Notes under the pieces: model-generated | Seen by the model: the letters and a program-made list of their open reading frames with translations, nothing else | Told to the model about the DNA's origin: nothing | Database searches by the model: none | Shown: piece by piece, positions 35,550 to 44,462 of the stretch | Numbering within the stretch: the stretch's first letter is position 1 | How the letters are laid out: every line of letters begins with the position of its first letter | From: Pseudoleptotrichia goodfellowii | GTDB lineage: Bacteria; Fusobacteriota; Fusobacteriia; Fusobacteriales; Leptotrichiaceae | Reading direction: 5' to 3' | Assembly (NCBI RefSeq): GCF_007990505.1 | Contig: NZ_AP019822.1 | Span: 1,488,001 to 1,552,000, forward strand | DNA length: 64,000 nucleotides | Position numbers and translations under genes: made by a program

Positions 35550-37028
35550 TTATTGTATTTTATTTTCAATTTCAATTTCTTCTTTTTTTTCTTTAAGCTC
35601 TTCATCACTTGAAAAAATGAATCTAGAATGGTATCTTCCGAAACTGTCTCTTGCGTAATTCCCCCATTTACCCGCAAGTTTTTTCTGTCCTGCACCGTAA
35701 ATAGGCAACACAGCTCCGTCAATCTCTTTATTTACATGATTTAAAAACCATATTTCAAGCTCTTTTCTCATTTCATCTATAATATTATAATATATTTTAT
35801 TATGAATTTCATTTGTCCGCTCTTCAGGATCTTTTTCAAGATCATAAAATTCATATGGTCCGTCAGGATATCTGTGAACATATTTATATTTTTTATTTCT
35901 TATCATTCTTGTAGGACCGTATTCATCATAAATAACAACATTTTCATCATCAATTTTCTGCTCATTATTCAATATTTCTGCAAAACTTTTTCCGGGATAA
36001 TTAACCGTTTCATCTTTAATATCCTCAAGTTTCAAATATTCCAGCAATGTAGCTCTCACATCATAATGACTTAATACATTCCCTACTTTATCGGCATCAG
36101 TTTCACCTTTTTTATAAATAATAAAAGGTACTTTAACTGATGTATCATACATATTTAAAGGACTGGTTCCGTTACCTTTACCAAAAATTCCGTGATGTCC
36201 CATATTCATTCCATTATCACTTGTAAATATTACCAGTGTATCTTCAAGAATATTTTTCTTTTCCAACTCATCCAACACTCTTCCTATATTAAAATCCATT
36301 GAAGTCAGTGCTGCAAAATATCCTCTTAAAATTTCTCTTCTTTCTTCTTCATTTCCTTCAAAAGTTTCTGCAATTTTCCAAGGATGATACGGATCTCTCG
36401 GACATGATTCAAATTTACAGTTTTCATATAATTTCAAAATTTCTTCCTGATGATTTTTTCTGTCCCAAGGAGAATGAGGAGCTGTATAATTAAGGCTTAA
36501 AAAGAAAGGTTTTTCATTCTCGTAAATTTTGTCTAAAAATTCTATTGCATAATCGGTTATTTTATCAGTTATATATTCTTCTTCATGGATCAAATTACCG
36601 TTCTTATACATAGGAGCTTTATAATACGGTCCTCCGCCTTTCTGATGAGAATACCAATATCCGAATCCTTTTTGAGGAGTTTCTGCAAGTCCCATATGCC
36701 ATTTTCCACTCATACAGCATATATAATCATTTTTTGATAAAATATCTACAAAAGTAGACTGCCCTTTCAAATAATCTTCAGTCGTAGTTCCATTTTCCCA
36801 TTCGTCAAGCCAGTCATGTATTCCGTGTTGTGAGGGTATTCTTCCCGTAAAAATCGAAGCTCTTGCAGGAGAACAGACAGGTGACACACAAAAAAAGTTT
36901 TCAAATATTTTTCCTTCTTTTGCCAATTTATCAATATTCGGAGTTATAGCATCTTTATTACCGTAACAACCCAAAGCCCATGCACCCAAATCATCAGCAA
37001 CTATTAATAAAACATTACTTTTTTTCAT
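35550..37028 (-). CDS. Cytoplasmic Cys-type sulfatase (S1 family)
   Basis: 492 residues. Formylglycine motif CSPAR (Cys52) in CVSPVCSPARASIFTGR, metal sites IVADDLG and TSDNGMNMGHHG. No signal peptide. The start overlaps the small membrane protein gene by 14 bases, so both are translated from one mRNA with the symporter upstream and anSME downstream. The close linkage to AgaS, a KbaY-type aldolase and a symporter suggests that it desulfates an amino-sugar sulfate. Long C-terminal extension (about 430-492) ends in an acidic and lysine-rich tail. Confidence 0.93.
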   Translation of the reverse strand: MKKSNVLLIVADDLGAWALGCYGNKDAITPNIDKLAKEGKIFENFFCVSPVCSPARASIFTGRIPSQHGIHDWLDEWENGTTTEDYLKGQSTFVDILSKNDYICCMSGKWHMGLAETPQKGFGYWYSHQKGGGPYYKAPMYKNGNLIHEEEYITDKITDYAIEFLDKIYENEKPFFLSLNYTAPHSPWDRKNHQEEILKLYENCKFESCPRDPYHPWKIAETFEGNEEERREILRGYFAALTSMDFNIGRVLDELEKKNILEDTLVIFTSDNGMNMGHHGIFGKGNGTSPLNMYDTSVKVPFIIYKKGETDADKVGNVLSHYDVRATLLEYLKLEDIKDETVNYPGKSFAEILNNEQKIDDENVVIYDEYGPTRMIRNKKYKYVHRYPDGPYEFYDLEKDPEERTNEIHNKIYYNIIDEMRKELEIWFLNHVNKEIDGAVLPIYGAGQKKLAGKWGNYARDSFGRYHSRFIFSSDEELKEKKEEIEIENKIQ

Positions 37029-37155
37029 GACTGACAGCCTCCAGCATATCTTTTATATTTCTGAAACCTTTTATTCCCACTATAACTATAGTTGCCACAT
37101 ACCAGATCAAGCCGAAAACTATTAAAAATTTCCAAAATAAGATTAATATACTCAT
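37015..37155 (-). CDS. Small single-span membrane protein, symporter accessory candidate
   Basis: 46 codons from ATG 37155 to TAA 37015: a hydrophobic helix (about 3-28, starting MSILILFWKFLIVFGLIWYV) followed by a short charged tail ending HEKK. It begins one base after the stop of the symporter gene and its last 14 bases overlap the start of the sulfatase gene, so it is tightly coupled to both. I recall that similar small proteins are found next to some SSS transporters and are thought to be accessory subunits; this is from memory. The first symporter locus (5121) lacks one. Confidence 0.75.
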   Translation of the reverse strand: MSILILFWKFLIVFGLIWYVATIVIVGIKGFRNIKDMLEAVSHEKK

Positions 37156-37156
37156 A

Positions 37157-38641
37157 TTATCTCACATCCTTTACAAATATATTTTTCATGTAAGACCCTG
37201 CTATCATAGCAATCCATGCAAATACAAATGCCGATATTCCTGAATAATACGGTCCTATTGCTTTTGCTATAGGTTTTAATGGATCTACCTGTTGAGCTAT
37301 TAAAAAACTTACCGGAATTATTGCTCCTACAATTATTGATGCATACGCTCCCCAATCGTTAGCTTTTTTCCAATAACATGCTGCTATTAATAAAGTTGAT
37401 ACACTTACTGAATAAATTGTTGCTGTAAGAGTCATATATACCCACAAATCCGATTTTAGCGGATACCATAAACCATATAATAATAAGAATATACCAATCA
37501 AAGCTACCAATAATCTATTTACAAAAATCGCTTTTTTCTCTTCCCATGAATTTTTATGAAATATTACAAGTATATCATTATATATTACACTTGCCCATCC
37601 CAATAAATACGAAGAATCTGTCGACATATCGGCTGCAAGCATAGCTGCCACCAAAATACCGATTATTCCGCTTGGAAGTAAAGTTGAAAGCATTTTAGGC
37701 ATAGCTTTTATAGGAGCACCTCCTACAGAATCCAAGCTGATTAAGCTGAGAGCAGCCACTCCCCATAATACAGGAATTAATGATCTCACAATATAAAACA
37801 TACTTGTTCTTGTATATATTTTTTTAGCTACTTTTTCGTCTTTTGCCGATAAAACCCTTGATATCATTGTCTGCCATGTTAAAACCGTAGCACTTAATAC
37901 TAATGCTGTATATAGCACATACTGCCAACCTAACTGAGGATGAACAAAAGGATTTAATCCTCCTTCTCCGTACTTTTCTATAACTGTATCAAATAATTTA
38001 TTCCATCCTAATTTATAGAATATTGTAAAAGTCGTCAAAACAAGTCCTATACTCATTAACAAAAACTGCATATAATCAGTGACCAAAACCGACAACATTC
38101 CTCCGAATATAGTATAAACCGCAACTATTAACAAAAGTATTGTCATCGTAATTTCCAAATATTTGGGATTTAATCCTGCAACATATACTAAAAATTCTCC
38201 ACCTGTTCTTAGGAAAACTCCCATATTCAGTAATCCTCCTAAAACTATAACTACTCCTGAAGCCCATCTTATTTTTCTCCCGAACTTTTTTTCAAAAAAC
38301 TCAGGAATAGTTACTACTCCTGCTCTTCTCAGAGGTTCTATGCAAAAGCCGGTTTTTCCTACAGTAAACATTATAATAGACATAAGTAGTCCTACTGTTG
38401 CTCCTGAAAATCCGTATTTATATCCCAATTGGCTCGCAGCCATACAGGTTATAATCCCAAATTCAGTTGCCGCAAGGGAAGCCATTCCTACATAAAGATC
38501 TACGCTCCTTCCTGCAACCAAGAAATCATCAACATTTTTAACATATTTTTTAATTATTAATCCTACAATAAGGCTTAATAATATATACACTCCTACTATA
38601 CTTCCGTCTAAAAACCAGTTAAAATTCAACACTCTCTTCAC
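37157..38641 (-). CDS. Sodium:solute symporter (SSS family)
   Basis: 494 residues with about 13 membrane helices and the SSS pattern ([51 protein letters not shown]). It should take up a sugar or organic anion with sodium. It sits after the aldolase and EIIA genes and before a small membrane protein and a sulfatase, in the unit driven by the agaS promoter. It is only distantly similar to the symporter at 5121. A sulfated amino sugar is a plausible cargo by context. Confidence 0.9.
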   Translation of the reverse strand: MKRVLNFNWFLDGSIVGVYILLSLIVGLIIKKYVKNVDDFLVAGRSVDLYVGMASLAATEFGIITCMAASQLGYKYGFSGATVGLLMSIIMFTVGKTGFCIEPLRRAGVVTIPEFFEKKFGRKIRWASGVVIVLGGLLNMGVFLRTGGEFLVYVAGLNPKYLEITMTILLLIVAVYTIFGGMLSVLVTDYMQFLLMSIGLVLTTFTIFYKLGWNKLFDTVIEKYGEGGLNPFVHPQLGWQYVLYTALVLSATVLTWQTMISRVLSAKDEKVAKKIYTRTSMFYIVRSLIPVLWGVAALSLISLDSVGGAPIKAMPKMLSTLLPSGIIGILVAAMLAADMSTDSSYLLGWASVIYNDILVIFHKNSWEEKKAIFVNRLLVALIGIFLLLYGLWYPLKSDLWVYMTLTATIYSVSVSTLLIAACYWKKANDWGAYASIIVGAIIPVSFLIAQQVDPLKPIAKAIGPYYSGISAFVFAWIAMIAGSYMKNIFVKDVR

Positions 38642-38717
38642 CTTCTTTTATATTATATTTTTATAAATGTGAATATTTCAAATGCTGTATTATTATTCTG
38701 TAATTTTTATGATTTTA

Positions 38718-39593
<876 letters not shown>

Positions 39594-39647
39594 TTAATTA
39601 CATACATTCTAATTTCCTGATTCCTCCTCACTATTTTATTTTTTTTA

Positions 39648-40085
39648 TTAAATTCCTTCTTCAAATTCTCCTTCATTTTTTGACTTAGTATCTTTTAATT
39701 CAAATCCTGTTATTTGACTTTTACCTGTTTCCACCGCATTCAAATACAGTTCGTTGATACTGTCATAACCTTCCCTTTCACAAACAGTTTCTAAAACCAT
39801 AGGTAAATTCATACCGCTGATTACTTTTACTTTTTCCTTTTTCAGACTTAAAACGGAAGCAGTTTTGAAGGGAGTTCCTCCTGCAATATCAGTAAATATC
39901 AATACTCCCTCTTCTCCGTTCAACTCGTCTATTTTTTCTTCAATTTCCTTTTCCAATAATTCAGGTGTTATATCTTCAGTAAAATTAATTGAATAAAACT
40001 TTTCAGGTTTCCCAAATACTAATTTTATTGAGCTTTCTATTCCTTCAGCTATTTTGCCATGCCCTGTCAAAATAATTCCTATCAT
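39648..40085 (-). CDS. PTS EIIA component, mannose/AgaF family (orphan)
   Basis: 145 residues, a stand-alone EIIA of the mannose-fructose-sorbose class with phosphorylated His9 in LTGHGKIAEG and the conserved FTDIAGGTPF segment. It normally passes phosphate from HPr to a IIB protein. No IIB, IIC or IID gene is present anywhere in the window, although the aga-type neighbours (AgaS, KbaY) match loci where such a PTS imports GalNAc. It may serve a permease encoded elsewhere or act as a phosphorylation-dependent regulator. Confidence 0.9.
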   Translation of the reverse strand: MIGIILTGHGKIAEGIESSIKLVFGKPEKFYSINFTEDITPELLEKEIEEKIDELNGEEGVLIFTDIAGGTPFKTASVLSLKKEKVKVISGMNLPMVLETVCEREGYDSINELYLNAVETGKSQITGFELKDTKSKNEGEFEEGI

Positions 40086-40115
40086 TTTTTCACCTCTATC
40101 CTAAATTATTATTTT

Positions 40116-41300
40116 TTATTTATTAAATTTATGTACTTCAAATTTTTTAACTACTCTGTTTACCTCTCCCGTAGGAAACGGATTATCTGTCGTATTTCCT
40201 AAATACTGAGATTTAAAGAATGCATACATTTGTCCATATATTAAATATATAAACAAACTGCATAATTCTTTGTCTTTAATTTCCTGTATCTTTTTACTTT
40301 CAGGAATAACTGTTTCATCGGTATTTTCAGATATTTTTTCATTTTCTTTGATATCATAAGCTATTATTTTATCAGCTGTTTCATCACCGAACATTTCCTC
40401 CAAAAGACCTTCGTCATATTTTCTTGCATAATCATCCTGATTTACCAAATCAAATACTATTGTTTCTTTATCTATTATAGCTTTAGGACCGTGTCTGAAT
40501 CCTAAAGTTGTGTTGTTTACGGAAACTATTTTTCCTGCACTCAGTTCCATAACTTTTAAAGACAGTTCCTGAGCCAAACCTTTTAATATTCCGCTTCCAA
40601 GTATGACTATTCTTTTATTGTCATAATCAGCCAATTTTTTTATTTTTTCATACTTTTCTTTTAATTCGCTCTCTGCAAGAACGATAATCTTTTCCATGTC
40701 TTCTATTACATTTTTACTATTTTTACCGAATACTAAAATTCCTGTCAAAAGCATACAGCTGAAACTGTTTATCATTGCAAAACCTTTATCATTGGATTTT
40801 TCAGGCATTAGAAGTAAAAAGGTTTTCTCGTTATTTACGGAACTTTTAGCCAATGCTCCTTCTTTATTACAAGTGATAAATAAATGATAGATATTATCAA
40901 TATTATCATTTGCAATATCTACAACTGCCATGCTCTCAGGCGAATCTCCCGATCTTGCAAAAGACACAAGTAGTGTTTTTTTATCTTTTTTGAAATAATT
41001 CATCGGATTATTTAAAATATCGGTTGTTGCAAAAGATTTAAACTCTACTTTTGATTCTTTTCTCAATAACGGCTCCAAGATATTTCCTACATATTCGGAA
41101 GTTCCCGCTCCTGTAAATATAACATCAAAAGTTTCATTGAAATCTATTTTTTTCAGAAATTCTTTCAACTGTTTTCCGGAATTTTTAAATATTTCCAATG
41201 TTTCTTTCCATAATTCAGGTTGTTGTAAAATTTCTTTTGCTGTAATATACGATTTTTTTTCTTTTAACAAATTTTCGTCTATCCCTAAAAGTAAACTCAT
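40116..41300 (-). CDS. agaS: AgaS-type SIS-domain ketose/aldose isomerase-deaminase
   Basis: 394 residues with two SIS domains (about 45-190 and 215-370). Hallmarks are DVIFTGAGTSEYVGN, LLVSFARSGDSPESMAVV and NNTTLGFRHGPKAI. AgaS converts galactosamine-6-phosphate to tagatose-6-phosphate. It is the first gene of a unit with EIIA, aldolase, symporter, sulfatase and anSME, behind a consensus promoter and a perfect NagR/dre palindrome. The deacetylase that would supply its substrate is not in the window. Confidence 0.9.
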   Translation of the reverse strand: MSLLLGIDENLLKEKKSYITAKEILQQPELWKETLEIFKNSGKQLKEFLKKIDFNETFDVIFTGAGTSEYVGNILEPLLRKESKVEFKSFATTDILNNPMNYFKKDKKTLLVSFARSGDSPESMAVVDIANDNIDNIYHLFITCNKEGALAKSSVNNEKTFLLLMPEKSNDKGFAMINSFSCMLLTGILVFGKNSKNVIEDMEKIIVLAESELKEKYEKIKKLADYDNKRIVILGSGILKGLAQELSLKVMELSAGKIVSVNNTTLGFRHGPKAIIDKETIVFDLVNQDDYARKYDEGLLEEMFGDETADKIIAYDIKENEKISENTDETVIPESKKIQEIKDKELCSLFIYLIYGQMYAFFKSQYLGNTTDNPFPTGEVNRVVKKFEVHKFNK

Positions 41301-41341
41301 AAATTATCCTCTTTCTAATCGTTTATTATTATTATTTTTAG

Positions 41342-41359
41342 AATTGGTATATACCAATT
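41342..41359. promoter_or_regulatory. Perfect NagR/dre-like operator at agaS
   Basis: AATTGGTATATACCAATT is an 18-bp perfect palindrome about 12 bases downstream of the -10, over the transcription start, where a bound repressor would block RNA polymerase. It is close to the dre sites of NagR/DasR regulators, and a NagR-like gene lies 3.1 kb away. Confidence 0.8.
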
Positions 41360-41370
41360 TTTTCAATATA

Positions 41371-41398
41371 ATTATAATACGATTTTTCATTTTGTCAA
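41371..41398 (-). promoter_or_regulatory. Promoter of the agaS operon
   Basis: Minus-strand -35 TTGACA (41393-41398), 16-base spacer and -10 TATAAT (41371-41376), a consensus promoter. About 39 bases here are nearly identical to the promoter of the lacI gene at 44329-44356, so one was copied from the other. Confidence 0.85.
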
Positions 41399-41563
41399 TA
41401 CCTTTTTGAAATTTTTTTTGTTTTTTATTCTCTATACACATAAATCCAGTAAAATCAATACCAAATTTAAAAGCAGAAGTTATAAAAGTAAAAACACTTT
41501 TAATCCCTTCTGCTTAATATATTTTATAGAGAAAAATCACATAAATCAGTACTGTATAATATT

Positions 41564-42157
41564 TCAATATTTTTTATTTCTTGCATTTTTCAATACTTCT
41601 TCAAACTTTTCGTATGAACAGAAACCGTTTTTATCAACAGGACATTCTTCCATTTCCAGTACTTTTCTCATCGGCGGATTTTTCAAACCTAACTGTTCCC
41701 CATTTTTGAGCTGTTCTGTTGATTGATATATATACTCGATTTTTACCTTCTTTTTTTTCGATTCCCTGTCTTTCCATATTTGAAAAAATATTTTTCCCCT
41801 TACAGGGAACATTTCATACTGTTTTTCCAATGTATATTTTTTGATATTCAAAGCCGAAAACAATGCAGCAATATTAGAATCATGACCTACTATTACTGTT
41901 ATTTTATGTTCCGAATTGAAAATATCTTTGTACATAAATTTAATCAATTCTTTCGAGATGTACGGACCAATAATTTTGTTTCCGAATAAAGTCTGAATAT
42001 ACGTGTCTTTTATTTCATTCAATCTTTTCCATTTTTCTTCCGTATCTATATTTCCGTTTACAATATTTTTCGGTTTTTCTCCTTCATATAACTGCAATAA
42101 TAGTGTATCAACTATTTGAGTTCCTTTTTTTACCCTGCCTTCCAGTTCGGCATATTT
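41564..42157 (-). pseudogene. Histidine-acid phosphatase, C-terminal fragment (copy 2)
   Basis: The frame encodes only the C-terminal half of a histidine acid phosphatase: a helix (KYAELEGRVKKGTQIVD), the catalytic HD motif VGHDSNIAALFSAL, then a tail found in no other gene here. Homology to copy 1 (42130) begins at about 42157, inside the end of copy 1, and there is no RHG motif upstream in this frame. A TTG at 42097 gives 177 codons but no natural start is evident. It seems to be the remnant of a tandem paralog whose front half was lost. Confidence 0.7.
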
Positions 42158-43130
42158 ATTTTTTTCTTTTTATCGGTTCTGTCTTCCCACAATTCCAAAA
42201 ACATTTTTCCGCCGACAGGAGAATACTCAAACTGATTATTCAATCTGTATTCTTTCACTCCCATTGCCGACAATAGTGCAAATATATTACAGTCATGTCC
42301 GACCATGAGGGAAATTTCCGTATTGTTGCCAAAAAAGTATTTATGTATATATTTTAACAAAGGAAGCATCATATGTTGTGCGGCTTCTTCATTTTCATGT
42401 TTAATTTTCATGTATTCTTCTCTTAAATCGAAAATTCCCTTTAATTCTTCAAACGTTCTCACTCTCCCGTCTAATAATTTTTCAATTTCTATCCCCTCGT
42501 AATACTGTAACATCAGATTTCCTGCCAATTCCACATATAAGTTAAACAGTCCTGCAGGATTAAAATACTCGGAATTTAAAGTTACTCTTCCGTAATAACG
42601 TTCTCCTTCATCACTCCCTTCTTCATAATCTATCAAATCTTTCAGTAATTCATAATTTTTTGTTATCATTTCATCCATTTTTTTCAAAGCCTTTTCAGAT
42701 TTTTTAAATATCTCTCTAAATCTGTCGTGATTACTCACAATATTATGCTGAAAAACCGGATCCATTTTCCCGTACTCTACTTCAACATGAGGAACTACAT
42801 TCAAACCGGGAAACATTCCCAAGCTTAATGCCTGAGCAGCAGCAACCGTTCTTTGATAAGCATTTGCATATATTTTTTTTCCTATTTTATCTATATTTTT
42901 TCCGTTTATAAATTTATTTTCTGTCAAATATTCTTTTATATATTGTCCGAAATAAAGCTCCAACACAGCACCTTTAGCTGTCAATTTTCCTGTATTATTT
43001 TCATGTTCTTCCAGTTTATAAATTTTCTTTTTTACTATATCACTCATACTCAAAAGCGGGCTTCTCAAACCATGTCTACTAAGTATCAGTATTTTTTCAT
43101 TTCAAAATTTTCTGTTATATTTTCTTTCAT
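42130..43130 (-). pseudogene. Histidine-acid phosphatase with frameshift before the catalytic RHG motif (copy 1)
   Basis: With ATG at 43130 and site AAGGA upstream, translation gives MKENITENFEMKKY and stops at a TGA. Adding one A to the six-A run at 43092-43097 joins this to KILILSRHGLRSP, which carries the catalytic His of the family. The frame then runs 300 codons to GHDCNIFALLSAMG (HD motif). It ends abruptly after a lysine run (DKKKK) with eight unrelated residues, so the C-terminal tail is missing too. A start at the internal ATG 43068 would omit the catalytic RHG. No signal peptide; the enzyme would be cytoplasmic. A LacI-type operator and promoter precede it. Confidence 0.75.
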
Positions 43131-43178
43131 TTTATTCCTTTCTAAGCATAGATATTTTTATATTTTTTGTTTCTTTTA

Positions 43179-43200
43179 AAATTGTGAACGTTCACAATTT
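43179..43200. promoter_or_regulatory. Perfect 22-bp LacI-family operator
   Basis: A perfect palindrome with half-site AAATTGTGAAC and a central CG, the classic LacI/GalR-type pattern. It lies immediately downstream of the -10 of the phosphatase promoter and 45 bases after the end of the LacI-family gene, so that regulator very probably represses the phosphatase gene. Confidence 0.85.
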
Positions 43201-43228
43201 ATTTTAAATAAAAATTGATTTTGTTCAA
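43201..43228 (-). promoter_or_regulatory. Promoter of the phosphatase gene
   Basis: Minus-strand -35 TTGAAC (43223-43228), 16-base spacer and -10 TAAAAT (43201-43206), touching the operator that covers the expected transcription start. Confidence 0.65.
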
Positions 43229-43244
43229 TTAAATTTTTTTCAGT

Positions 43245-44249
43245 TTATTTCGTACTGTTTCTTATTATCAGTTCTCCTGCTACAAATTCTGATTTTTCTT
43301 CTTTACCGTTTATTAAATTTATAATTTTTCTGAAAAGCTTGTCGGCTGTTTTTTTATAATTCAGATCTATTGTCGATAACGACGGAAAATAATATTTTGA
43401 AATAGGTATGTTATCATATCCTAAAATCATTATTTCATCAGGAATTTTTATAGATTTTTCATTTAATGCTCTGAGAACTCCTGCCGCTTTTTCATCTCCC
43501 GATATAAAAAATGCTTCCGGTAACTGATTATTTTCTATCTTTTTCATAACTTCTCTGTAAATTTTTTCCTGATTTTTCATTTTTCTCATTACGTTAAAAT
43601 ATTTCAAATTTATATTTTTCCCTCTATAGACATCTGCAATTCCTTTTTCCCTGTCATCTTCCTTAAAAGTATCATTTCCTGTTATAAAATCTATTTTTTT
43701 AACACCCTTTTTAAAAAGATATTTCGTTCCGTTAATAAATGAATTATAATCATCACTCGCTACAAATATTTCTTCTTCTTTTGATGACTTTCCGAAAATT
43801 ACATAAGGCACATTATTATTTTTCAAATAAGAAACTCTCGAATCATCTTCCAATTTATTAAAAATTACAGCTCCGTCTATAAAATTACTTGTTGTATACA
43901 GTAAAGATTTTTTCAATTCTTTTTCTTCATAAAACTGCTCGACGAAAATAGAAATTTTAGGTGTATTATTTGCCACTATTATTTCATTTACAAGATTATT
44001 TAACCAAATTGTAGTATCATGTCCTTTTTCTCTTCTTATACTTATAAGAACGTTCACATTTTTTTTACTATTCAAATTTCTCGCATAGAAATTAGGCTTA
44101 TATTCAAGCTCTTTTATTGCCGATTCGATAACTCTTCTTGTACTTTCTTTTACATCAGGACTTTTATTTATTACTCTTGAAACAGTCTGAATAGAATATC
44201 CCGTCTTTTTTGCAACATCTTTTATTGTACTTTTGTTTTTCTGAATCAT
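43245..44249 (-). CDS. LacI/GalR-family transcriptional regulator
   Basis: 334 residues: N-terminal helix-turn-helix and hinge (TIKDVAKKTGYSIQTVSRVINK, EYKPNFYARNL) and a periplasmic-binding-protein-like effector domain. Its likely target is the perfect operator at 43179-43200, just downstream. The gene has its own consensus promoter with a degenerate NagR-like site, which suggests control by the divergently encoded GntR regulator. The effector is unknown; the phosphatase target hints at a sugar phosphate. Confidence 0.92.
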   Translation of the reverse strand: MIQKNKSTIKDVAKKTGYSIQTVSRVINKSPDVKESTRRVIESAIKELEYKPNFYARNLNSKKNVNVLISIRREKGHDTTIWLNNLVNEIIVANNTPKISIFVEQFYEEKELKKSLLYTTSNFIDGAVIFNKLEDDSRVSYLKNNNVPYVIFGKSSKEEEIFVASDDYNSFINGTKYLFKKGVKKIDFITGNDTFKEDDREKGIADVYRGKNINLKYFNVMRKMKNQEKIYREVMKKIENNQLPEAFFISGDEKAAGVLRALNEKSIKIPDEIMILGYDNIPISKYYFPSLSTIDLNYKKTADKLFRKIINLINGKEEKSEFVAGELIIRNSTK

Positions 44250-44300
44250 TAATTATCCATTTCTGCAGTCAGATTTATAATTAAATCTGTCATTTTTACA

Positions 44301-44356
44301 AATTGGTTTATATCATTTATTTAGCATAATTATAATATGATTTTTCATTTTGTCAA
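44301..44356 (-). promoter_or_regulatory. lacI promoter with degenerate dre-like site
   Basis: -35 TTGACA (44351-44356), 16-base spacer and -10 TATAAT (44329-44334). Downstream, at 44301-44318, AATTGGTTTATATCATTT keeps one good half of the palindrome found at agaS. Promoter and spacer are almost the same as at agaS. In the same gap, the plus-strand GntR gene has no clear promoter that I can define. Confidence 0.65.
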
Positions 44357-44462
44357 TACCTTTTCAAAAAAATTTTTAAAATTAAACCGAATTTATTCTC
44401 TGTTTTATTTTATCAAAATATGATATTATATAGGAAAGAAATTTTAGAAAGGATTTGTATAA

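Noticed and set aside
42130-43068. Phosphatase gene starting at ATG 43068 as an intact enzyme
   Set aside because: This start lacks the RHG catalytic motif, which is encoded just upstream in the same frame; the true gene begins earlier and is frameshifted.
44048-44057. GAACGTTCAC inside the lacI gene as a second LacI operator
   Set aside because: It matches only part of the 22-bp operator and encodes conserved residues of the regulator; probably chance.
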